Assembly: GCA_013001935.1 (NCBI GenBank)
Contig: JABDKZ010000107.1
Location: 1 to 5,638 of the forward strand
Direction of reading: 5' to 3'
Origin: Maribacter sp.
GTDB lineage: Bacteria > Bacteroidota > Bacteroidia > Flavobacteriales > Flavobacteriaceae
Length of the DNA: 5,638 nucleotides
Below the pieces are notes generated by a model. It worked only from the letters and a program-made list of their open reading frames with translations. It did no database searches and had not been told where the DNA came from. Every line of letters begins with the position of its first letter. Within the stretch, counting starts at the first letter, position 1. Of this stretch, positions 1 through 5,638 are shown piece by piece. The position numbers and the translations under genes were made by a program.

Positions 1-1060
1 CGCGTGCTAATATCTGTAAATCGTCTACATTATCACTCTCATCAACGATTTCAAGCCCTAGAAGCGTTTCTATTACATCTTCCATGCTTACCAGGCCACT
101 AATGGTTCCATATTCATCAACCACCAAGGCAATATGCTGTCTTTGTGTGATAAAAATCTGAAACAAGTCGGGAATAGGTTTGTTTCGATCTACTACCAAA
201 ATCTCTCTTTTAATAGTCGACAAAGGACTTTCGCCGTTTTCATGGATTATCTCCTCTAAGAGCGTATCCTTTAATATGAATCCTGAAATGTTGTCGACCT
301 TTTCCTTGTAAATAGGAATTCTAGAAAATCGGAGTTTTGGATTCTCATCAAAAAATTCCTTTATGGTCATACTTTCAGGGGCAATTTTCATTACCGTTCT
401 GGGTGTCATGACATCTTTGGCCAATATTTCATCGAATTTGAGCAAGTTTTTGATTACAGTGGATTCTGATTCCTGAAAAACCCCTTCTTCATGGGCAATG
501 TCTGCCATTGCTGTAAAATCTTCCCTACTAAGAACACTTCCGTGATGCCCTTTACCACCGACAAGTTTGGTAAACAATTGTAATATCCACATAAGCCCTG
601 TCCATTTAAGGATAAGGACCATTATTTTAAGGGATTTAGCTGTGAAATTTGCCAATCGCTTCCAATAAGTCGCTCCAATGGTCTTTGGGATAATTTCAGA
701 GGCCACCAAGATAAGGATAGTCATTACTGTAGAAACAACACCTACCATAACGTCCTCGGTAAAATCAATACCTAAAAAGGTCCTTTGTGTAGTCCCGTAT
801 ATATTGGCATAAGCGACCTTGGCCTGCACCCCAACAAGGATTGCCCCAACAGTGTGGGCGATGGTATTTAAGGTAAGAATGGCAATCAAGGGCTTATCAA
901 CATCCTTTTTAAGTGCTTCCAAAGTTTCGGCATAAGCCTTACCCTCTTTTATCTTTAAATTAATAAAAGTAGGATTAATACTCAATAACACAGCTTCTAA
1001 TATGGAGCATAGAAAGGAGAAAAATATTGATATAAAAGCATAAAAAAATAGTAATCCCAT
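1..1060 (-). CDS. CNNM (DUF21) / CBS-pair membrane protein, HlyC/CorC-like, 3' end cut by window
   Basis: Inner-membrane protein of the CNNM/CorC family, whose members are linked to Mg2+ (and Co2+) transport or efflux; older annotations call them hemolysins. 353 codons are visible and the frame is still open at the left edge. Residues 1-165 form the DUF21 membrane domain: hydrophobic stretches at about 1-28, 57-80, 103-122 and 145-165, with the family motif SEIIPKT at 121-127. The linker EEGVFQESES (191-200) and MTPRT (218-222) lead into a CBS pair, about 215-270 and 281-337, ending in the typical ALVVDEYG (311-318) and SGLVSMEDVIE. The start is fixed: an in-frame stop lies four codons upstream of this ATG. 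The sequence leaves the window just after the second CBS domain, so a C-terminal CorC_HlyC domain cannot be excluded, although short flavobacterial members end about here. It is not obviously GldE, a related gliding-locus protein, because no gld genes are nearby. The family call is firm; the transported ion is inferred. Confidence 0.9.
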   Translation of the reverse strand, partial: MGLLFFYAFISIFFSFLCSILEAVLLSINPTFINLKIKEGKAYAETLEALKKDVDKPLIAILTLNTIAHTVGAILVGVQAKVAYANIYGTTQRTFLGIDFTEDVMVGVVSTVMTILILVASEIIPKTIGATYWKRLANFTAKSLKIMVLILKWTGLMWILQLFTKLVGGKGHHGSVLSREDFTAMADIAHEEGVFQESESTVIKNLLKFDEILAKDVMTPRTVMKIAPESMTIKEFFDENPKLRFSRIPIYKEKVDNISGFILKDTLLEEIIHENGESPLSTIKREILVVDRNKPIPDLFQIFITQRQHIALVVDEYGTISGLVSMEDVIETLLGLEIVDESDNVDDLQILAR

Positions 1061-1100
1061 GTACTTGGTTTAGGTTGACTAAAATAATGATAAATAAGGT

Positions 1101-2429
1101 TTAATTCAGCAATGAAGCCTGATAAAACACTTGCTGAAGTGCTCCCCTAATATTCATTTCATATAAATTTCTGTTTTTCCTGCTTGGATATACCCTATTG
1201 GAAAGAAAAATAAATACCAATTGGTTTTTTGGATCAGCCCATACGAAAGTGCCTGTAAAACCGCTATGTCCAAAGCTTAAAGCGCTGGTCTCAGGTGCGG
1301 GATAAGCCTCTGAAAGGGATAGCTCAGCATTGTTCAACAGGGGTTTGTCGAAACCCAAACCTCTTCGGTTTTCATTTTCCGGATATTGTACACGAATAAA
1401 CTCCTTTAGGGTTGATTCTGATATATAGCGCTTCCCGTTAAAGGATCCATAATTCAAATACATCTGCATTAGCTTAGCCAAATCAGTTGCCGTGCTAAAC
1501 AAACCGGCATTACCTGAAATTCCACCCAGAAGCGAAGCATTTTCATCATGTACCCAGCCTTTTGTCAAAGTATGTCTATACAAGGTGTCTAACTCTGTCG
1601 GGACTATTTTATTCTGAAAATTTTTGGTTTTGGGTCTAAACCCCAATGTATTTGCACCCAAAGGGGAATAAAAATTAGTGGTCAGGTAGGTTTCATAGGA
1701 CGTTCCTGTTACGAGTTCAATAACCTTTGGGAATATTAGAAATGTGAGCCCGGAATACTTATATTCTTTGTCTTCACTTACTTTTGACCTCTTGATAATG
1801 CGATACATTTTGTGATTAAAATTGTTTTTCACAAAGAGTTGGTCATAGGCCTGTTTGTTAAACCTTGAATTTGCCTCGTGACGTATAAAACGTCTTTTCA
1901 AATCCCCGTTTTTTTTTGTAACCTTATTTAAAAAAACAATGTATGGTGTTAATCCCGCTTGATGCGCCAATATTTCCCGTAGGGTAATATCTTTTTTGTC
2001 CTTGCTGTTTTTCCAATCTTTCCAATAGGTGCTAAAGGGCAGGTCTAGCTTAAGCTTGCCTTCATCAACCAATTTCATTATTGCAGGAAGAGGACCAATG
2101 ATTTTGGTTACAGATGCCAAATCATAAATATCATCTTTTGCAACCGCTTGAATGCTGTCATAAGTATGGTAACCATAGCTTTTATGGAATACAACCGTGC
2201 TATTTTTAGCTATCAGTAGCTGTGCGCCCGGGAAGGCATTGTTGCGTATGCCGTTTTCCATGATTGAATCTACTTTGCTGTAAATGAAAGTAGAATCCAT
2301 TCCCATGTTAGTTAGGGTGCCGTAGCGTAAACCTTGGTCTGCCTCTAGCGCTATAGGAACTACACTATCTTCCTGGCAATGGCCTCTGGCCAAGAATAAA
2401 CCAAATAGTATAAAAATTAAATACCTCAT
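1101..2429 (-). CDS. Exported serine hydrolase, beta-lactamase/class C PBP-like, related to the domain fused to NagZ in Bacteroidota
   Basis: 442-residue penicillin-binding-protein-like serine hydrolase, probably periplasmic. Residues 1-18 are a short signal peptide (hydrophobic 3-13), likely cut near GHC-QED. C18 does not sit in a good lipobox, so a lipoprotein is unlikely. The catalytic SxxK motif is S106-V-T-K109 within YDLASVTK. The second motif is Y225-S-G227, where YSN or YSD is usual. The third is H388-S-G390 in FGHSGFTGT. Other family blocks are LREILAHQAGL (150-160), GWVHDENASLLGG (291-303) and RRGLGFDKP (355-363). These blocks and the long basic insert at about 165-222 resemble, from memory, the C-terminal domain of Bacteroidota GH3 (NagZ)/beta-lactamase fusions, but no GH3 domain is present. 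The substrate is unknown; a peptidoglycan peptide, an ester or an amide are all possible, and resistance to beta-lactams should not be assumed. The start is fixed by an in-frame TAA directly before the ATG. It lies 25 bp after hemB and 40 bp before the CNNM gene. Confidence 0.9.
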   Translation of the reverse strand: MRYLIFILFGLFLARGHCQEDSVVPIALEADQGLRYGTLTNMGMDSTFIYSKVDSIMENGIRNNAFPGAQLLIAKNSTVVFHKSYGYHTYDSIQAVAKDDIYDLASVTKIIGPLPAIMKLVDEGKLKLDLPFSTYWKDWKNSKDKKDITLREILAHQAGLTPYIVFLNKVTKKNGDLKRRFIRHEANSRFNKQAYDQLFVKNNFNHKMYRIIKRSKVSEDKEYKYSGLTFLIFPKVIELVTGTSYETYLTTNFYSPLGANTLGFRPKTKNFQNKIVPTELDTLYRHTLTKGWVHDENASLLGGISGNAGLFSTATDLAKLMQMYLNYGSFNGKRYISESTLKEFIRVQYPENENRRGLGFDKPLLNNAELSLSEAYPAPETSALSFGHSGFTGTFVWADPKNQLVFIFLSNRVYPSRKNRNLYEMNIRGALQQVFYQASLLN

Positions 2430-2454
2430 TTAAAATTTAATAAACAAGTTTTCT

Positions 2455-3444
2455 TTAGGGCAATAAACGCACAACATCCTTAGCGAAATAACTTGCAATA
2501 ATGTTCGCTCCAGCCCTTTTTATGGCCAAGAGTTGCTCCATCATTACTGCATCATGGTCTAACCATCCTTTTTCAGCTGCCGCCTTTAACATAGCATATT
2601 CGCCTGACACTTGGTAGACAGCTATGGGTACTTCGACTTCGTTACGTATTTCGCGAACTATATCCAAATAGGCAATTCCCGGTTTTATCATTACAATATC
2701 AGCACCTTCCTCAATATCCATTTGGGTTTCACGAATTGCCTCAAACCTGTTGGAAAAGTCCATTTGGTAGGTTTTTTTGTCCTTAGGGACATTTTTAAGG
2801 TCTACAGGTGCGGAATCAAGTGCGTCACGGAAGGGGCCATAAAAGGCACTTGCGTATTTAGCGCTATAGCTCATGATACCAGTGTTTATAAATCCTTCAT
2901 CTTCCAAAGCTTCGCGAATGCTTAGAATACGACCGTCCATCATATCACTGGGGGCTACAAAATCAACACCAGCTTGGGCATGGGAAATGCTCATTTCCGC
3001 AAGGATTTCGGTAGTTTCATCATTCAATATTTGTCCGTCGCCAACAACGCCATCATGACCGTAGGAGGAATAGGGATCTAAGGCTACATCGGTCATGACC
3101 AACATTTCAGGGCAAGCATTTTTTACGGTCTTGATAGCACGTTGCATTAATCCATCTGCATTCAAGGCCTCCGTTCCTTTGTTGTCCTTAAGACTATCAG
3201 GAACTTTCACGAACAATAAAACCGCACAAAGTCCCATGTTCCAAAGTTCTTTGACCTCTTTCTCTAAATTATCCAAACTCAAGCGATAATAATTTGGCAT
3301 TGAAGCGATTTCCTCTTTTACACCCTTACCTTCAACCACGAAAAGAGGTACTAAAAAATCATCTGGTGTGATAAGCGTTTCACGAACCAGTCTTCTAATG
3401 GATTCTGATGTGCGTAATCTTCTGTTTCGTATAAGTGGGTACAT
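2455..3444 (-). CDS. hemB: Porphobilinogen synthase (delta-aminolevulinic acid dehydratase)
   Basis: Cytosolic enzyme that condenses two 5-aminolevulinate molecules into porphobilinogen, the first common pyrrole of haem. The 329 residues match the usual family length, and the N-terminus RNRRLRTS is typical. The two active-site lysines are K196 in SYSAKYAS and K254 in VMIKPG, the latter forming the substrate Schiff base. At the metal site, the three cysteines of zinc enzymes (human C122, C124, C132) align with A121, D123 and D131 in DVALDPYSSYGHDG. This is the Asp-type site of Mg2+-dependent enzymes such as that of Pseudomonas. EEGAD at 245-249 precedes the second lysine, in the region that carries the stimulatory Mg2+ site in related enzymes. 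The start is secure: an in-frame TGA lies two codons upstream and no other ATG fits. There is no clear Shine-Dalgarno sequence. The gene follows the phzF-like gene by 26 bp and shares the strand with hemF, consistent with a haem operon. Confidence 0.98.
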   Translation of the reverse strand: MYPLIRNRRLRTSESIRRLVRETLITPDDFLVPLFVVEGKGVKEEIASMPNYYRLSLDNLEKEVKELWNMGLCAVLLFVKVPDSLKDNKGTEALNADGLMQRAIKTVKNACPEMLVMTDVALDPYSSYGHDGVVGDGQILNDETTEILAEMSISHAQAGVDFVAPSDMMDGRILSIREALEDEGFINTGIMSYSAKYASAFYGPFRDALDSAPVDLKNVPKDKKTYQMDFSNRFEAIRETQMDIEEGADIVMIKPGIAYLDIVREIRNEVEVPIAVYQVSGEYAMLKAAAEKGWLDHDAVMMEQLLAIKRAGANIIASYFAKDVVRLLP

Positions 3445-3470
3445 ATTTCAATATTGGTTTTATATCTGTT

Positions 3471-4259
3471 TTATAGTTCAATTTCACCTTCTAAATAGGC
3501 TACGGCCTTGCCCGAAATTATGATGCGCTCGCCCTGGTCTTCACAAATAAGCTGGCCACCCCTTTTGGATAATTGTTTGGCATGAAGCACTTTCTTGCCA
3601 AGTACCTGGGACCAATAAGGGGTCAATGTCGTATGGGCCGATCCTGTTACAGGGTCTTCACTGATGCCACATTGGGGGGCGAAAAAACGGGAAACGAAAT
3701 CAACGTCTTCACCTTTGGCGGAGACGATTACGCCTCTGGCATCCACTTGGTCTAAAAGAAAAAAGTTAGGATTTATTTCTTCGATTATCTTTTGACTATT
3801 GTAGATAAGCAAATAATCGGTTTTACCCTTATAAGTCTCCTTAGGTTCTATGCCTATTGCCTTATTTATGGCCGGTATGGCTTCAACCTTTACTAAATTG
3901 TCTACAGGAAAATCCATAATATAATAGCCATCCTTTCCTTTTTCCACAGTCAAGGGTCCGCTTCTATGGGAATAGAATTCAATGGTTTCAGAATCCAGGA
4001 TATAATGTTTAAAAAGGACAAAGGCGGAAGCAAGGGTGGCATGTCCACATAAATCAACCTCAATTTCAGGGGTAAACCAGCGAATATGATATTGGCCATT
4101 ATCCTTGACTACAAAAGCTGTTTCCGCCAAATTATTTTCTGCAGCAATTTGTTGCATTAAAGAAGCATCCAACCAGGTGTCCATAATACAAACAGCGGCA
4201 GGGTTTCCTGAAAAAACCGTATCAGCAAAGGCATCTATTTGGAAAATCTTGAGTTTCAT
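3471..4259 (-). CDS. PhzF family protein (phenazine-biosynthesis-like isomerase/epimerase fold)
   Basis: 262-residue PhzF-family protein, the normal length for this duplicated diaminopimelate-epimerase-like fold. Visible blocks are the N-terminal FQIDAFADTVFSGNPAAV (6-23), NLAETAFV (43-50) with the conserved glutamate E46 that serves as acid/base in PhzF, RWFTPEIEVDLCGHATLA (60-77), and GISEDPVTGSAH (198-209) near the C-terminal half-site. All expected active-site features are present, so it is probably an active enzyme. In Pseudomonas, PhzF isomerises dihydro-hydroxyanthranilate during phenazine synthesis. No other phz gene is present here, and most family members (for example E. coli YddE) have no known substrate, so the name says nothing about phenazines. 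It could act on a small amino or hydroxy acid; that is inference. The start is fixed by an in-frame TAA five codons upstream. The gene is 40 bp after the lipoprotein gene and 26 bp before hemB. An alternative product name is isomerase or epimerase of unknown specificity. Confidence 0.93.
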   Translation of the reverse strand: MKLKIFQIDAFADTVFSGNPAAVCIMDTWLDASLMQQIAAENNLAETAFVVKDNGQYHIRWFTPEIEVDLCGHATLASAFVLFKHYILDSETIEFYSHRSGPLTVEKGKDGYYIMDFPVDNLVKVEAIPAINKAIGIEPKETYKGKTDYLLIYNSQKIIEEINPNFFLLDQVDARGVIVSAKGEDVDFVSRFFAPQCGISEDPVTGSAHTTLTPYWSQVLGKKVLHAKQLSKRGGQLICEDQGERIIISGKAVAYLEGEIEL

Positions 4260-4299
4260 ATCACAAATTATCGCTTATCCAAATTTAAGTATTTAAGGA

Positions 4300-4902
4300 C
4301 TAGTTAGCATTGTTCTGGCATTGAATCATTTTTTTCAGAGCAGTATCAAGCCCATACTTTGCCCAAAGCTTCATGTCTTTTTTGATTTTAGATGGATTCT
4401 GATCAGCGTTGATATAGCTTTTAATGGAAGTGATCAAGGGATCATCCAAAGCGTCAATTTTTATAATGGATTGCCCACCAGGGATGCTTAGATCATTTTC
4501 ATAATCATAACAAAAAACAAGGACTAGATCATCTTTTTTTAGTTCAAGCCCGTCGAAACAATCAGAAACAAAGAATTGTTGATTGGCATACCCTTTTTCC
4601 CCTAGATCCTTTATTTTAAATACACGATCAATTTTAATGTACCCTTTTTGTGACTTGTAAAGGGGTCCGGCTTCCTCTGTGGGTGCTAGGATATCTGTAA
4701 TGGTACCGCTGAAGACCAAAGAAAGTTCATCGCCACATTGCCCTATAAACGGACCAGATTCTGGCCACCAATAGGTATAGCCCACCGCCAGGGTATCTTG
4801 TGTGAATTCAATAGGGATATCGCTTTTAGCCTGTTTTGAGCGCTTGCAGGAAAACAACGATATAAGAGCTACGCCTGTTACAAAAAGTAATTGTCTTGTC
4901 AT
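4300..4902 (-). CDS. Small lipoprotein of unknown function
   Basis: 200-residue predicted lipoprotein that I do not recognise. Residues 1-18 form a type II signal peptide (MTRQLLF..., hydrophobic 5-17) ending in the lipobox L16-F-S-C19, so the mature protein should be anchored by C19 in the cell envelope. The following K and R residues do not match the export signal reported for surface-exposed Bacteroidota lipoproteins, so a periplasm-facing location is likelier. The mature part has three further cysteines, C56, C115 and C131, plus C195 near the end. A beta-rich core spans about 60-150: LVFSGTITDI, YIKIDRVFKI, FFVSDCFDGL, DLVLVFCYDY. The order (leading Cys, a strand with SGTITDI, a strand with DRVFK, then a cysteine strand before a valine-rich strand) faintly recalls TIMP/netrin-like OB-fold modules; this is only an impression. 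The tail 151-200 looks helical and lysine-rich. Its ATG directly follows the hemF stop in the same frame, suggesting coupled translation. That it is a real gene is well supported; its role is unknown. Confidence 0.88.
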   Translation of the reverse strand: MTRQLLFVTGVALISLFSCKRSKQAKSDIPIEFTQDTLAVGYTYWWPESGPFIGQCGDELSLVFSGTITDILAPTEEAGPLYKSQKGYIKIDRVFKIKDLGEKGYANQQFFVSDCFDGLELKKDDLVLVFCYDYENDLSIPGGQSIIKIDALDDPLITSIKSYINADQNPSKIKKDMKLWAKYGLDTALKKMIQCQNNAN

Positions 4903-5638
4903 CTATACCCAAGCTTTAGGTTCACGTAATACCTTGATCAATCGTTCTTCCTCACTGCCCTTTTCGGGGTGATGGTCATATTGCCACTGTACCCGCGGGG
5001 GTAGACTCATAAGGATGCTTTCGATGCGGCCGTTTGTTTTTAAACCAAATAAGGTACCCTTATCATGAACCAAATTAAATTCAACATAGCGTCCGCGTCT
5101 AATTTCTTGCCAATCGCGTTGTTCTTTTGTAAAAGGTAGCATTTTCCTCTTTTCTACTATGGGAACATAAGCTTCTAGAAAACTATCACCTACAGCGGTC
5201 ACGAAATTATACCAGTCCTGCAAACTTGTTTGTTCCGATGCCTTGCAGTAATCAAAAAAGAGTCCACCCACACCACGGGCCTCATTTCTATGGGCATTCC
5301 AAAAATAAGCATCGCATTTCTTTTTATAAGTCGGGTAAAAATCTCGATTATGGGTATCGCACGCCCTTTTACAAATGGAATGAAAATGAACGGCATCTTC
5401 CTCAAACAGGTAGTAGGGTGTTAAATCTTGTCCGCCACCAAACCATTGGTCAACGATATTTCCTTTTTTATCATACATTTCAAAATAGCGCCAATTTGCG
5501 TGAACTGTTGGAATCATTGGGCTTTTTGGATGTAATACCAAACTAAGCCCGCAGGCGAAGAAGTCCGCATCTTTTACGCCAAAATAGTGCTGCATACTTT
5601 CAGGTAATGCACCATGAACGGCAGAAATATTTACTCCG
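4903..5638 (-). CDS. hemF: Oxygen-dependent coproporphyrinogen III oxidase, 5' end cut by window
   Basis: Cytosolic enzyme that oxidatively decarboxylates two propionates of coproporphyrinogen III to vinyls, giving protoporphyrinogen IX with O2 as oxidant. The C-terminal 244 residues are visible; the frame stays open to the right edge, so the true start lies outside. An internal ATG at 5595 is not the start, because conserved sequence (GVNISAVHGALPES) continues upstream of it. Against E. coli HemF (about 300 residues) roughly 60 N-terminal residues are missing. Conserved blocks, numbered from the first visible residue, are LSLVLHPKSP (31-40), IPTVHANWR (42-50), WFGGGQDLTPYY (65-76), NAHRNEARGVGGLFFDY (114-130), RRGRYVEFNLV (180-190) and the signature GTLFGLKTNGRIESILMSLPP (194-214, with one-residue variations). 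H36, H46, H86 and H116 correspond to the four histidines of E. coli HemF implicated in catalysis or metal binding (H96, H106, H145, H175), so it should be active. The stop TAG touches the ATG of the next gene. Confidence 0.97.
   Translation of the reverse strand, partial: GVNISAVHGALPESMQHYFGVKDADFFACGLSLVLHPKSPMIPTVHANWRYFEMYDKKGNIVDQWFGGGQDLTPYYLFEEDAVHFHSICKRACDTHNRDFYPTYKKKCDAYFWNAHRNEARGVGGLFFDYCKASEQTSLQDWYNFVTAVGDSFLEAYVPIVEKRKMLPFTKEQRDWQEIRRGRYVEFNLVHDKGTLFGLKTNGRIESILMSLPPRVQWQYDHHPEKGSEEERLIKVLREPKAWV

Larger units (their letters stand above)
1..5638 (-). other. Predicted co-transcribed haem-synthesis gene cluster
   Basis: Six genes in one orientation are separated by 0, 40, 26, 25 and 40 bp, with both ends beyond the window. 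None of the gaps holds an evident hairpin followed by a T-run, and none holds a complete Bacteroidota promoter (TTTG plus TAnnTTTG about 19 bp apart). The two ends of the cluster visible here are hemF upstream and a CNNM gene downstream, with hemB in between. From memory, flavobacterial genomes often carry hemA, hemC, hemD and hemE upstream of hemF, and I would expect them just right of this window. Co-transcription is inferred from spacing alone; internal promoters remain possible, mainly in the two 40-bp gaps. Confidence 0.6.

Noticed and set aside
1061..1100. 40-bp gap between the hydrolase and CNNM genes examined for a terminator or promoter
   Set aside because: No inverted repeat with a loop and T-run is visible, and the nearest promoter-like octamer (TATTTTAG) mismatches the -7 consensus.
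1101..2429. Beta-lactamase resistance gene
   Set aside because: The fold and motifs are of the broad serine hydrolase family, and resemblance is closest to NagZ-associated domains; nothing indicates antibiotic hydrolysis.
2611..2925. Plus-strand open frame of 104 codons opposite hemB
   Set aside because: It lies wholly antisense to a certain hemB, has no recognisable domain, and its composition is that of a shadow frame.
3471..4259. Phenazine biosynthesis cluster suggested by the PhzF match
   Set aside because: No phzA-E or phzG homologue is present; PhzF-like proteins are widespread without phenazine production.
4280..4287. TAAATTTG on the minus strand, matching the Bacteroidota -7 box TAnnTTTG, in the gap before the PhzF gene
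   Set aside because: No TTTG or TTG element is found at the expected distance upstream (about 4305-4312), and such octamers arise easily in AT-rich gaps. A minor internal promoter cannot be excluded.
3398..4405. Twelve-base word ATGGATTCTGAT present near both 3400 and 4392
   Set aside because: Both copies are inside coding sequence of unrelated proteins, and there is no regular spacing, flanking similarity or symmetry; it looks like coincidence.
5226..5546. Plus-strand open frame of 106 codons opposite hemF
   Set aside because: It overlaps conserved hemF codons in antisense, shows no family motif and no credible start signal; the other short plus-strand frames are rejected likewise.

Overview
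The window looks like chromosomal DNA from a marine-type Flavobacteriaceae (Bacteroidota). The evidence is moderately AT-rich DNA, ATG starts with no clear Shine-Dalgarno sequence, a HemB and HemF of flavobacterial style, and a serine hydrolase domain that in this phylum is best known fused to NagZ-type GH3 enzymes. The assignment comes from recognising protein families, not from a database search.

All six genes lie on the minus strand, so transcription runs from high to low coordinates. In that order they are: hemF (coproporphyrinogen III oxidase, 5' end beyond the right edge), a small lipoprotein of unknown function, a PhzF-family protein, hemB (porphobilinogen synthase), an exported beta-lactamase-like serine hydrolase, and a CNNM/CBS-domain membrane protein (3' end beyond the left edge). 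The gaps are 0, 40, 26, 25 and 40 bp. No convincing terminator hairpin or complete promoter is visible between genes, so one polycistronic unit is the simplest reading. No stretch longer than 40 bp lacks a gene.

The functional core is haem synthesis. HemB makes porphobilinogen from two molecules of 5-aminolevulinate, and HemF performs the oxygen-dependent decarboxylation of coproporphyrinogen III late in the pathway. The other four genes have no established haem role. They may be co-transcribed passengers or may serve envelope and metal homeostasis. HemB has the Asp-type (Cys-free) metal site associated with Mg2+-dependent enzymes, and the last gene belongs to a family linked to Mg2+ transport; a link between the two is speculation.

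I found no RNA genes, mobile elements, CRISPR arrays or large repeats. Nothing here clearly amounts to an undescribed system. The best leads are the lipoprotein that abuts hemF in the same reading frame and the free-standing version of a normally NagZ-fused hydrolase domain.
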